64,000 bases of DNA from the NCBI RefSeq assembly GCF_032854445.1, contig NC_088302.1:2534023-2598022 (forward strand), in the 5' to 3' direction. The notes beneath the pieces were generated by a model. It saw nothing but the letters and a program-made list of their open reading frames with translations. It was not told where the DNA came from and did not search any database. This stretch comes from Liolophura sinensis (lineage: Eukaryota > Mollusca > Polyplacophora > Chitonida > Chitonidae). How positions within the stretch are numbered: the stretch's first letter is position 1; each line of letters starts with the position of its first letter. The position numbers and the translations under genes are program-made. Positions 39,062 to 52,700 of the stretch are shown piece by piece.

Positions 39062-42000
39062 TGGCGTCACGCCACCTCCTTCACAAGAATTATTTCCATA
39101 GGGGACATTTAGGGTTAATGTTGGTGAAATCATCTCAAATCAACACTTACAGGATCGTCTTAATACACTTTAATGGAAATTCAAGCGGTCAAAATAATGT
39201 GAAAACATTTTTGAAAATTGTGGTCACACAGAATTGTTGTAGAAAAAATTACGTTTGTGCAATTTCTAGGCTAGAAAAAATGGAAAGAAATATTTTAAAT
39301 AATTTTTGGACACAGTTTTCTACTGCCTTCTATTTGAGGCACATATTAATCTTTACTTTATGTGTACCACAGGTTTCTCGTATTGCATTCATACCCAGAG
39401 ATCTAACCCACTTAATCTAGAGATTTGCGGAGTCGTTTTTGGACTTTAAGCCTCAAGGACCTATATGAGAACGACCTATACCTGTAGAGTTCACAGAACT
39501 AGAAATTATGAAATTTAGCAGTGAACAAGTTTTTGGAGATGTCTAGTCAGATTTATGAGGTTAATGAATAGCTGGAATTCCTTTTTGTCACAGAGAGGGA
39601 CTAGTTGCTTAATGTTTGGAATAATGTGATAAAGTTATTTGAGCCACTCACTAACATGACCTCTTTTCTGGTATCACACAGTCCGAAGAGAGCAAGTAAT
39701 TACAGTATACAAGGTTGGGGAGGAGAACTGCCTCGGGCGGACATAATCATAGTTAATATACCCCTGACCTTCAATGAGTGCATGACCTGGGCTGTAACTC
39801 TTGCCAGGTCATAGCGCACTGTCAGCTACACACATCTAATTGGTAATCCAAATTGCCGGTTCTTAATGGCTCTTTATTCATGGTATACACCAAACAGACC
39901 GGGGAAAACCCACGATAGCTTCCTTAAAATGGGCCATATCATCGTCGTACGTGGAAATAGATATGTCAAAACAACTGATTCCTTGTCATTTCAAGAAAAT
40001 TAACGTTATTTACGGATACCTGCATCGGCTAATTATTTTCCACGCTATTACTCAGTATCCTACATTCTCAATTAGAGCAAAACTATAAGCTTAAAAAGGA
40101 AATCCTTAAGCAAAAACGAACTACTTCACAAAAGCATTTTTGTTTAAAAAAAATGCGTCTTAACAAATTCAGAAGATACAATAAACCACAAATGACACAC
40201 CTGAAGCCACCACATGAAGTAACATGTAAAACTATACATTCAGACACCAGTGGAAAGTGGCAGACGGATCTAACGGCTACCACATCATTATGTTTCTAGA
40301 ACTCAATCCATACTGGGCCTACACTTGATAAAGTCGTTATCTATTTTACAGGCTGATATTGTCGCTTAATGGAACAATAGCACAACCACCACGAAGCCCC
40401 AACAAAAGACGCCTTCAACATTTAAATGTAGCTTAGAACCCGTGCTATAGCATCTAACACACTACAGAAGATGACTCCGAGCAATCATGGAACCATTAGG
40501 CCTGTAACAATGTTAGCAATCGGAGTTCGTGTGCAGAGGTCACTCCTCAGTAACGGACAGACGACAGGTAGCACGAACAGAAACAATAGTGTCGTATGTT
40601 ACAATACCATATAAGTGGTAAATGTATCTGATAGTTATTATCTGAAAATGGCACGTGGTTACATTGTGTCACCATCGGTAACGGTAAGAGAAATACAACA
40701 AATCACTGCAACTGATATGAAATCATGCCGTGTAGGTTACGCTGCACTAAAAGACACATTAATGTTATACAAAAATTAAACACTCATCAGTCACACTCAG
40801 AGTGGGTTATACCTTAAAATCCCAACATTTTAATAATTATTTTTCCACTTGAATGAGCTTTAACATTGTTTAACAGGTAAGAATATTTAACTTTTTAAAT
40901 CGGGCATCTCTTTAGGTAAGATGAGACAGGGGTACTAGAAGTATACCAACAGGCTTTGGTAAGGAGCCAATGAGCTCCCGATTGTGTGACATATAGATGT
41001 ATGTCATACTGATGGACGACAAGAGACATTCAGTAGAAGGGATAGCATGCAGTGTGAAAGCCTCAACATATGGCTAATGGGCGTGATACAGTCAATGTCG
41101 ATGTGTGATACAGTACTGCATGTCTGTGACCGAAAAATCCACCTTCAGGATCAACTTTGAATACTATTACATCAGATGTCTTCCCCCACGTAGCCCATGT
41201 GCCTGTTACTACACACCACTTTACCGCTATCTCGGTTATCTTGACACTACCACGCTTGGATATGAGGAACAGACCAAGTGAAGGTCCATCCAGTGTTAGT
41301 ACATACCGAGAAATGACCAAAATAATGCAGAAATCGACTTTATCATCCAATCAAACAAAGAAATAAACCGTAATCTCAGTCAAACAGCTTGGGCTGAAAG
41401 AGGCTTAGGTGCAGATTTAATTACACTGATAATTTGGCTGCACCCCTTCCCGAGAACATTACACAGCAGCAAATGATTGGTTGCATTATATAACAATTTA
41501 TAGTTTGTGCTCTTCATTTTAACCCTGATTACCTATAACGCTTTCAAATACGTAACAGAGAACGTTAAACAGGACATCATTCTTAAAACCGATTTTCAAC
41601 AACAAATTGAGAACAACAAATCAGGTGTGAAAATTTGACTGTCAGTAAAAGAGTGTGACAAAACTATTCGTTGTACATATATCATATATATGCTAATAAA
41701 TGTCCTGAGAGAACTCAACGGCTTTCAAATACAGCTGACAGACTTGTTAAGTTTAGCCAAGCTTTTATTCATAATCTATGTTTTCACCCAGTTGGTGGTT
41801 ATGCTTGACACTGAAGGTTCCAGACATTCCCATGCAGCCACTTCAGCATGATACATGCATCCAGATGTTATTCCACCCCTTAAAATAGAATGTTCAAACG
41901 CGAATCCTATAATTCGGCTTCAAATCCGATTATACAGAAGCTACTGACTTTCACCGGCCAACAGTGGTACATGAGCATCAACACTGATCGTCACAGACTG

Positions 42001-42105
42001 GGGAATTGTCATATATACCATGTGAATGTTGGCTTACCGACGGCAATTTGTCAAGCATCAACCAAGAAAGCTGTTATCTGTTACACTTAATCTGAGAATT
42101 TTCCG
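39062..42105. other. Intergenic DNA, nothing supported
   Basis: A 143-codon plus-strand frame at 38989-39420 begins inside the SINE and continues into AT-rich sequence with no recognisable motif. Other frames are short. No repeats are evident. Confidence 0.45.
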
Positions 42106-42117
42106 ACCAATGCATGG

Positions 42118-42322
42118 AATGCGGTCGCTGTGAGTTCAAGTCCAACTCATGCTGGCTTCCTCTCCGGCCGTAAGTGGGAAGGTCTTCCAGCAACCTGCGG
42201 ATGGTCGTGGGTTTCCCCCGGGCTCTGCCCGGTTTCCTCCCACCATAATGCTGGCCGCCGTCGTATAAGTGAAATATTCTTGAGTACGGCGTAAAACACC
42301 AATCAAATAAATAAATAAATAA
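42118..42322 (+). mobile_element. SINE family B, 5'-truncated, 12-bp TSD
   Basis: Starts at aatgcggtcgctgtgagttc, so the A-box head is lost, and runs to gagtacggcgtaaaacacca and (aaat)n. Perfect 12-bp duplications, accaatgcatgg, occur at 42106-42117 and 42323-42334. The duplication shows that the truncation happened at insertion. Confidence 0.95.
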
Positions 42323-42334
42323 ACCAATGCATGG

Positions 42335-43020
42335 TGATTGCGCAATCCCATAAAGACCACGTACTACATATTGGCGAACGATGCCTATACAGCGTTAAGC
42401 TCACACACGATTGATGAGTAGCTTTTGACAACTTGTCTTAGACATGGCTATTTGTGAAACACGATAATCTGAGCACATACACAGTTGTAAACACGTCCGT
42501 GTTCTATGATAGACATTTGACGTAAGCTTCAAACGGTTAGCTGCCATGTAACACGGGTGTCGTTGGTGTTAAACATCCTAGACAGATTTACTATAAAATC
42601 TTACAATCAGTTTATGCCCATGTCGTGCAACCTAAATTGAGCATAACAGATTCACGAAGAAGCAAATTTAATTAGATTTGGTTGCTCATGTATGAAGTGA
42701 TTCAAGAGAATACATATTGCTAAGATCGACAGTACGTCCGCTTTTTTAAATCTGGAAATAAGCAACATGTAAACAACTGCATACCTGTGTCCTTTGAACC
42801 TTTAATTATCAAAGTGTTCCAGTCAGCAGTTAATTTCGCATTCGAAAGGTTCTTCTCTCCATTGCTTTGCGAAGGACACCGTTTTACTACTTGTAGGTCC
42901 ACTATCACACATATAGCATGCTAAATTTCCAGACAGAATTACTGGTCACAAAATATCTTCCCAAACTTATTCTGTCATGTTTGTATACACTCGTTTTAGC
43001 AAGCCTATGATTTATTTTTG
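42335..43020. other. Intergenic DNA, nothing recognised
   Basis: No exon or repeat signal is seen. Confidence 0.4.
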
Positions 43021-43252
43021 TTTATCTGATTGGTGTTTTAGGTCGCACTCAAGAAGATTTCACTTACAGAGCGGCGGAGAGTATTATGGTGGAAGAAACC
43101 CCGGCAGAGCCCAAGGCAAACCTCCAAAAATCTACAGGTTAGAATTGGTGTCAGACCTTCCCACTTACGACCCGAGTGGAAGCCAGCATCAGCTGGACTT
43201 GAACTCACGGGGAGTATATTGGGTCATTGCATCGCGCTGGCACGCTAATCAC
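43021..43252 (-). mobile_element. SINE family B, diverged copy
   Basis: Minus-strand copy: gattggtgttttaggtcgca, tattatggtggaagaaaccc, ggaagccagcatcagctgga, cttgaactcac, gcgctggcacgctaatcacc. It has many substitutions and no poly(AAAT) tail, so it is an old copy. The 115-codon frame across it is not a gene. Confidence 0.85.
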
Positions 43253-45453
43253 CTCTCCCCTTCTTTGTTTATAGATATAATGGTGTTTGTGGAAGCAGAC
43301 TCAACTGGTTCAAACTATATTTAGATATATATTATATACTAGATATAAGCGTCAAGTCCGACATTCCTATACCATTCGTAGTGCGTAAAGGGCGTTCTAA
43401 GTCGATAATCGCAAGATCCATTTCCACAACAACGTTTAACGCTAACTCCCGAAGACAAAGGTATGTAAGAAATTATACAAATAAGAAATAAAGCCGGTAG
43501 CACACAAGAGAGAAGCGGTCATCAGTTTTCAATGATGCCGGGCAGACAATGAATATTCCACGCACGAATTCCATATCAAAGTCACTTCCGGGCCGCTACA
43601 AGGATTGATACTGGGAAAGACTCTGTTCCCATTATTTATCAATGACCGTACTATGCCAGTGCCTATATTATCTGTGGATCATGCGATATTCTTTCGAAAA
43701 TTTTAATCTCCATTACACTGTTTTCAGATCCAAGCTGACCTAAGTCAAATTGTACATAGGTGTTATAACTTGATAATAATTCTCACTAGTTCATAATGTG
43801 TTTCAATCAGTTTTATTCTGATTTGCTACCGTATCCCAAGATGTAACCCGCGGTACCAAATGACCTTTTACCTTCCTAGTTATCATTCCTGTTGTCATTA
43901 CTGACAAAGTTTTCAAACGACCTGTATATTTTAATCGGCCTGGAGTCTTCAAAGTATAGTGCAAGACTGCATTATAAAAACAGAGATTTTAAAATATCTT
44001 AGGTGTGACATCAGTTGATCCTGTTTTCTATATTTATGTATGTGTGTATTTTGTACGTTATATTATACTGTTTTACATATATTGTTGTGTTATCGGCTCT
44101 ATAACTAGGCCTCTGTAACTGAGTCCTGATGTCAAATACACTAAAATAAACTATGGTCTACAATGGGCAGACTTTTCTGTACGTAATTCTACTGAAGCCC
44201 CGGTGCTACGGGGCGTCACAGTATGTTGCCACTTTGTACGTATACGGACATGAGCAGCTGTACTAAAAAGCCACTGTGCTTGTACCAAGCTTCCATATAT
44301 GCACGTCATTTTACACCTACAAACTATGTGCCGTTAGCATTGTTTATACCTTAATGTCTGGCTAACAGTGATCAAATTTTCGTATCAAACGCTTTCCCAA
44401 CGAGACTATGGCCTTAGCAGGTTCCGATACCATCAGTAGTACAAACCCGCGTGTGTACAGATATGATTACCGCCGACAAAACTTGAAGACAGGTAACATT
44501 GTGCATAACAGCAAGCTGGCGTCTTGAAGAGTAGGGTTCTGTGTATGATCAGCGGATAATCCATTAATGGTAAACACTGTTATAGAAACAAGAGCTTTTG
44601 TAACCAACGGCAAGTCCGCAAATCTTGTTTGGAGATAAACAGCTGCCTGCTCCTGTGACACAATGCCTCACTCGACTACCAACATTTACTCTGCATATAT
44701 CCATTACGAGTGGCTTAGTCTTGGTCACATAGACAGTCTGGAGATGCATACAGAAGTGTACATGGGTAATAACCATATTTAACTACTCTAACGTCCATAA
44801 ATCGTTAGGAGTCAAGAGCCAGAAGTCTATTGATCGCATAATCATTGCATTTATTCCGCAGCTTGTCAATTCTTATATATTCGTATCGGCTACACAACTC
44901 ACCCTGGCTGGATGACCATCTGTACCTACTAACGTATCTGTATGTACAGGATATATATGTCATTTCGCAAAGCACAGTCAGTTTACAGCTGGTGAACCAC
45001 TGCAGCTTGAAATTAATAAATACTGATTTCAGAAATAAGGTATGTCTTATAGGTTCCAGAATTCACAGATGTTAATTACAGTAACTGTCCCAGAGAAATT
45101 ATCATTATCTACACGTACACATCGGGTCTTGCTTGGCGACCTGGCGCGAAACACATTTGTGACGGCGGTCAGGTGGCGCCAAACTGTGCTGCTAATATAT
45201 ACCGGATCAATGCACCACTGGTGCACTTGTCCAGTTGTTCAGCGTGTCAAATAACAAAGCGAGTCGCCAAACAGAATGATTAGATACTCGATCCATACAT
45301 GAAGTGTGTACTTATTATAGAGAGTAGTAGCAAACAGAATTGCTAACCACTGAACCCATACATATAATGTGTACTCGGTCAGCATTTCAGGCTATACAAT
45401 GTGTATTGTTACACCGAAGTTATCACCGAAATGTTAAATGAACTGATCACTAA
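43253..45453. other. Intergenic DNA, nothing supported
   Basis: Short AT-rich frames only. No recognisable domains or repeats. Confidence 0.45.
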
Positions 45454-45718
45454 GGCTTAGTCAAAAAATTAATGTGTTAATCTTAACAGAAAGTCTGCTG
45501 TCTGAGTGATGTTAGAACGTTTTCTGTTATTATAACGTAATATTCTGTCACCTACAGCATAATACCCTTTCAGTCTAATAGAATCTTTTATGTTGAATTA
45601 ATACAATTTGTGTGTTATATTTAACAGAACAATCTGCTGTTATAACAGAATACATTCGAGCATCACTCACACAACAGACCGCTTGTTAACAGTAACAGAT
45701 TAATTTTTGAGTGTAGGC
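45454..45718. mobile_element. ~265-bp MITE-like inverted-repeat element
   Basis: The outer 55 bases at each end are imperfect inverted copies: left agtcaaaaaattaat...ctgctgtctgagtgatg, and right (reverse complement) cactcaaaaattaat...ctgttgtgtgagtgatg. The AT-rich interior (ctgttattataacg, ctgctgttataacag) has smaller palindromes. There is no coding capacity. A target duplication could not be fixed. The superfamily is unknown. Confidence 0.65.
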
Positions 45719-46737
45719 GCTAATCTATTGATTTCATACACGTGTAGATTAACACGTATAGGGACATTTATTTCCTTTACGTTATAACGGCGACACATTG
45801 CCATCAATTTTAACATTCACATCAACACCAACAAATAGGACGAAGAGTGAACCACTCCTCACCTATACACGTCACATTCCATACGCCACTTTCACGAAAA
45901 TTCATACCGAAATTTTCTTCAGCATATATTCACTGTGTTCACCCGAAGTCCTCAAAAAAAAATTGGAGTTATTACTTTATTTATATATATATAAATCTCC
46001 TTATTTTGTGAAAGTGGCCACTGTGTTGTTAACCGTTTCTATTTTGCATATCCCTGTATAAATGTACTATCAAAACGTTTACCGTTAATAGCTGTCCGTG
46101 AAAGGAAATAATAAAAACATACCTATATCACAGTTGGCACTTTCGAATATTTTGTCAAAACATAAACAGTATTCATGCATAACTTTTCAGTCAAATTTTG
46201 GAAAAAGTCAAAACACTTTCCTCACGTACTGAGGCCCATCTCTTAAGATTCCCTGTGTCACTCGAGAATTCCGTCATGAATACTTTGTGGAGAAAACTGG
46301 TTTAGGACAGGTGGAAATCCATGTTTTCATCAATTTCTCTCGTCAGCAGCATGTCAGGTTAAAGGTGTATGATAAACTCTACATAAAGGAGAAGTTTCAT
46401 TTGTCACTTGCTCACACTACTTGCATAAAGAGCACATGTATAGTTTTCATTACACTCCAACAAAGACCCGTAGATAAGCATTTGGTAAAATATAGAAAAT
46501 ATGCAATATTTGTACATATATACAATTGTTGAAAAACGTTGACCAGACAAGTTCTATACAGGGTATTAATATGAACAACGATTAAGTAGTCGACACCATT
46601 TAGATATAAACTCGGCCGATCACATGATACATAATAATTTACACATATAACAGCAGTCGTATGTCTCCATTTGAACATAAGCTACATAGCCAACACAAAT
46701 GTGCCCCTTTATAAAATAGCACAAAATGAATATTTCT
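45719..46737. other. Intergenic DNA and CLN5 3' flank
   Basis: The minus-strand CLN5 3' UTR should begin at 46737. No standard poly(A) signal close to the stop could be identified. No other gene is seen. Confidence 0.4.
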
Positions 46738-49700
46738 TCAGTTTGATTTGTTTTTGTACCGCAGCGTGGTATCTTTTGTTTTTGGCAATTGTGACTCGTA
46801 GTAGGTCAGTTTCACATATGGATATCTCATAGGCAGGAACCAATACTCGAAGTTGTAAAACAGATAAAACTTTCTGTCCGTCCAGATCTCCATAGCTGCT
46901 TCCACAAGGCTCTTGATAAGGTTTGGAAACGTCTGGTGGGATTGGAACTTCCTGTAAAAGTCGATGATGTCGGCCGCCAATGTCTTGTTTCCTGCTGGGC
47001 CGAAGATCACGGTGGCATTGCCCAGGTACACCGGCTCATCAGCATACAGGTGAATCCGAGTGTAGTTCAGGTGCACGCTACTGTTAAACTTCGCACCTAG
47101 GTCCCCAAGCTTGTCAAAAGCCCGCAAGACGAAACTAGCACAGTCGTACGAATCGAACCAGAGTTTTCCTCCTGCGAATACAAGTCAAACAATTCTTAAC
47201 ACAACGAATAGACGATGTCATTAAAAGAAGTGGATGCGATCAGGTCGTCATCTATACTCGAATCAGAAGTTTTCTGAGTCGATCTCATCCTCATAAGAAA
47301 TACTACCATTGTTCGACGTGAAGTTTTGTAAGCTTGACTCTGATCAAGACTTTTTCACTTATATGATGGCGGCCAGGTTTATGGGTGACAGAAACCGGAT
47401 TGCCCGGTAGGGCCTATAAACCACAGTCCCGCCAGGTACTAGTACCTAACGAAACTCCTGACATAAAACCGCGCCCCAAATTGCCAGTACTGGATTCGAA
47501 CAAGCGGTTTCATTAGTCAAAGGCCCGCAGGTCACATCGGACCAGCGCCTTGTCGTTACACGGGCGCAATTCGGTGCAAGATTTACGTCCAAGTTGAAGA
47601 GTGCTGTAGCTCTGATCTGATAGATATTATTGGTGGTTGATACACTACAAGTTTATCCACCGTTATTTTGCATCTAGTTAAAATATAGTTTTACATTTTT
47701 TAGGTAAAAAAAATTTTTGTCCATTTAACATTCCTGGTACGTAGATAACCGTATCAACTTTCTGGGTTCCCAATAACAGTAGTGTAATTTTTACTTTTGC
47801 CTTGAGCCATATAATATTTTAGTTTGAGTGCAAGCTTCGTATCAATATATTGCTGACATTAAAAACAACAACAAAACATTTTTCCTCTTTCTTAACGGCT
47901 GCGGGATTTAGGCTAGGCCGAGTCTGAATACAAAGTACATGTACTCGTGCTGAGTTGTAGCGTGTAGAGTGGAACGCTGCAATGTGAGCAGTGTGTTTAT
48001 AAATGTTCCAAGCGATTAGACACGATACAAAATGTTCAGGACTCATGATGTGCGCTGATTACGACCCTAATCTAATACAGTTTAGAGGTATACAACTCCA
48101 AGAATCACGTCCTATACTTAATGGTCACCACCCAGTCATGTTGGAACAGAGATGTTCCAAATGGCAATTCCTGTCACGGAATATTAAGCAATGAACAACC
48201 TTCAGTTTTCCCTTTTATCACATTACAAAGTCATACATCATACCTATTTCTAACCTTGCGTGACTTTGAGGTTTACTTTACACACTGGCATACACACGTA
48301 TAATGGCTAAACCTATTCATCTCTTTCAGTAACAAAAAAACTTGAAAGTGCATCAGAATAAAGGTCCAAACATCAATAGCCCTGATTACTACAGCTTTTT
48401 CATCAAAGAGGGTCTTCAAACACTGAACCCTAAGCATATTAACATAAGTAAATGCACATTCTGCAGTTTAGAATGAATTTCAGTGGGCGACGCTTGTAGC
48501 TTTTGTGTAGAAACAACATGCTCCTTGAAAATCTGAAAGAACACTAATAGGCTATTACAAAAGAACAGCAATCGACCGAAGAACATCTTAGCCTAGGGAT
48601 ATGGGTCACCATAATCACACTTTAACACCAGCTAAACAGACATCTACAATACAATGACACTGAATTATAGAGCGCATTTAATTATAAAAACAGCCTATAA
48701 ATACACGAAGATATTGATTTTCAAACAAGTACATTACATCTGTGCTTTGCATTAATCTTAAAAAGCTTTGTATTTGCATTTTTCTTTCATCCACACACAT
48801 TTCAGAGGTGAACAAATGGACTTGACAAGAAATGTACTTCATAACACAATGATATAATGCGATTTAATGTGATAATACCCGTGAGAGGTTGTTTTTATCT
48901 CCTTCTTTATTTTGTTTTTTACCTGGCTTCTCTTCTACAGTCCACGTCTCATAGTAAATCCCTGTATTGTTGTCAGTCTCTAACCACTTCCCAAATTCGT
49001 TAAACTGTTTTCCTGGAGAAAAGAAAAAGAAAAATATTGCAAGTCACAAAATACCCGTCGTCCATGGGCATGCTTCCTGACTTGTCCATGTATATGACTA
49101 TAGGTGCACACGAACAAGTCTGCTTGAAGGCTTCAAGAAATATTGTGCTTAGAAACCTGTCAAAGTACATGACTCAATTGGTCGCCATGATTATAAAAGT
49201 ACATGACTTAAATGGCCACCATGACCATAAAAGTACATGACTCCATTGGTCGCTATGACTATAAAAGTACATGACTTAAATGGCTGCCATGACTATAAAA
49301 GTACATGACTTAAATGGTCGCCATGATTATAAAAGTACGACTTAATTGGCCGCCATGACTATAAAAGTACATGACTTAATTGGTCGCCATGATTATAAAA
49401 GTACATGACTTAATTGGTCGCCATGACTATAAAAGTACATGACTTAATTGGTCACTATGACTATAAATATACATGACTTAATTGGTCGCCATGATTATAA
49501 AAGTACGACTTAAATGGCCGCCATGACTATAAAAGTACATGACTTAAATGGCTGCCATGACTATACAAGTACATGACTTAAATGGCCGCCATGACTATAA
49601 AAGTACATGACTTAACTGGTCGCCCTGACTTAATTGGACACCATGACTTAATTGGCTGCCATGATTATAAAAGTACATGACTTAATTGGTCGCCATGACT

Positions 49701-52700
49701 ATAAAAGTACGTGACGTAATTGGTTATTTATTTATTTATTTGATTGGTGTTTTACACCGTACTCAAGAATATTTCACTTATACGACGGCGGCCAGCATTA
49801 TGGTGGGTGGAAACCAGGCAGAGCCCGGGGGAAACCCACGACCATCCGCAGGTTGCTGGAAGACCTTCCCACTTACGGCCGGAGAGGAAGCCAGCATGAG
49901 CTGGACTTGAACTCACAGCGACTGCATTGGTGAGAGGCTTCTGGGTCATTACGCTGCGCTAGCGCGCTAACCGACTGAGCCACGGAGGCCCCCACGTAAT
50001 TGGTCGCTATGACTATAAAAGTACATGACTTAATTAGTCGCCATGATTATAAAAGTACATGACTTAAATGGCCGCCATGATTATAAAAGTACATGACTTA
50101 ATTGGTCGCCACGATTATAAAAGTACATGACTTAACTGGTCGCCATTACTATAAAAGTACATGACTTAATTGGTCGCCATGATTATAAAAGTACATGACT
50201 TAAATGGCCGCCATGATTATAAAAGTACATGACTTAATTGGTCGCCATGATTATAAAAGTACATGACTTCATTGGTCGCTATGACTATAAAAGTACATGA
50301 CTTAATTGGTCGCTATGACTATAAAAACACATGACTTAGATGGTTATTTATTTATTTATTTGATTGGTGTTTTATGCCGTACTTATACCACGGCGGCCAT
50401 CATTAAGGTGGGAGGAAATGGGTCGAGCCCAAGGAAAACCCACGATCATCCGCAGGTTGTTGACAGACCTTCCCAAGGACTTAAATGGTCGCCATGACTA
50501 TAGAAGTACATGACTTAAATGGTCGCCATGACAATAAAATTACATGAGTTAAATGGTTGCCACGACTATAAAAGTATATAATTTAAATGGCCGCCATGAG
50601 TATAGAAGTACATGACTTAAATGGTCGCCATGACTATAGAAGTACATGACTTAAAGGGTCGCTATGACCATAAAAGTATATAATTTAAATGGCCACCATG
50701 ACTATATTTTTTCTAATACATCTGTGAACAAGAATGTCCAAACAAAGTATTGGATGTGCAGATCAAATGAGATTCAAAAAGTAGATCAAAGTCAATGAAA
50801 ATAGGCTTCTTCGTGACTACATCTACACATGTGGTACAAAATGTATATGGTGGCGCATTTTCCGATGAGTTCGAGAGATATAGGTTTAACAAACCTTTCA
50901 CAAATAATAACTCAATCAAATGATCCTAATGACTTAGGATAAGAAAGAAATAGGGTTCATCTCAATGCCAGTCTACAGGTGGCATAATGTTGGTAAACCT
51001 GACTAGGTACTGAATGTTGAAACAAACGGCCAGTGGTCTGGCGGACTGACGCTAATCCATCAACACAATAGGATAATTTGAATATATAATAATCTTAAAG
51101 CCACATCGGCAATATTTAAGCCATATCATGGCAGCATCGACTGATGTGTAATCATTGGCTAAAAACACATGGTATTACAAGTGTGTGAAAAAAAAATAGG
51201 TTTCAACGTAACATTGGCACAATCATCTCCAATTTTGAACTGTTCACACGGTGCACATAAATTAAGTCAATTGCAAGTTAGAGGATGTCATTATTAAGCT
51301 GAAGGGAATTATTATACCTGATAATTATTATAACAAATAAAGGCATACAAGTATTTCTTGTACATGTAAAACACCTACATGTAGTTAAAAGCCACTGAAC
51401 ATCATTGTTTCTTTATCAATCCGCCAAAATCTCAGTCCAATAAACTTATAAATGTCAGTGTACTAAACTATTTACTTCTGTCAAAACACTGTGTCTCTAC
51501 GTCATCATTAAAACTTTCCATTTCAAACAACATTTTTCATCATTAAAGGAAAAAAAACTCTAACAATCGAAGTATTCATCGCTAAACAGACCACATCAAA
51601 CTATGCGCAAAATATACTTTCATTTTTTATTGTAGATTTTTGTGAAAAGACTCAAATGCGCTCAAAGCATATGAGTTCTGAGGTAGGCTTTATGGACCTT
51701 ACTATCAGAGGTTAGGAACCCTGATGTCACAGGGAGTTTATCTAACTTTAATCCTGACACTGAATGTTGGAATAACTCTTTTTACACATGAGTAAAAGAA
51801 TACTGAAATAATATTGCGAAAAATTCCTTCTTAGATACAGTCAGTATGGCTTATAAAATCCACCACAGCATTCAAATATTTGAATGCCGTTCAACAATCT
51901 CTTTAAAAAAATCTGAAAAAAAGAATTTCAGTGATATTACACTGCACAATCTGGTCAGGTTGGCATGTTTCTCTAAACAGATCTCTTTCATGTCGCTGAG
52001 CTGTTAGTTAGGTAAACAGTTCAAGTTTAAGTTTGAAGTCCTTCATGATTTTGAGTGTAACTGTTTTGCTAAAAATCTAACAAAGTTCATATCACCTGTC
52101 CATAGGAGATGGGTATGCAGGAATATTTACATCATTGTTATCATTATTATGAAATACATACATCATAAAGATTTAAAACTTCCAGACTTTTTGCTCGCCC
52201 TAAGTATGTGTCAAGTTGGTTATACATGGTTTTCAAGACCATGTACCAAAAAAACAACAATAATGAGTATGAGTGGTTGTAAGTGTCTGATTTAGGGAGC
52301 TCAGTCACAGTATACACTGGCACCAGGCGGGACACTCCACTCTCCACTGTCACTGTATACACTGGCACCAGACAGGACACTCCACTCTCCACTGTCACAG
52401 TATACACTGGTACCAGACAGGACACTCCACTCTCCACAGTCACAGTATACACTGGCACCAGACAGGACACTCCACTCTCCACAGTCACAGTATACACTGG
52501 CACCAGACAGGACACTCCACTTTCCACAGTCACAGTATACACTGGCACCAGACAGGACACTCCACTTTCCACAGTCACAGTATACACTGGCACCAGACAG
52601 GACACACCACTCTCCACGGTCACAGTACACACTGACACCAGACAGGACACTCCACTCTCCACAGTCACAGTATACACTGGCACCAGACAGCACACTCCAC

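Larger units (their letters stand above)
49160..50706. repeat. 34-bp minisatellite in CLN5 intron 3, split by two SINEs
   Basis: The unit is tggtcgccatgactataaaa then gtacatgacttaat, with variants such as gccgccatgattat and a 32-bp form lacking at. Three blocks (about 49160-49723, 49994-50343, 50477-50706) hold roughly 30 or more units in total. The SINEs at 49724-49993 and 50344-50476 interrupt what was one array. Confidence 0.93.

Noticed and set aside
38989-39420. 143-codon plus-strand frame
   Set aside because: Starts in the tail of a family-A SINE and continues through AT-rich DNA with no motif or splice context.
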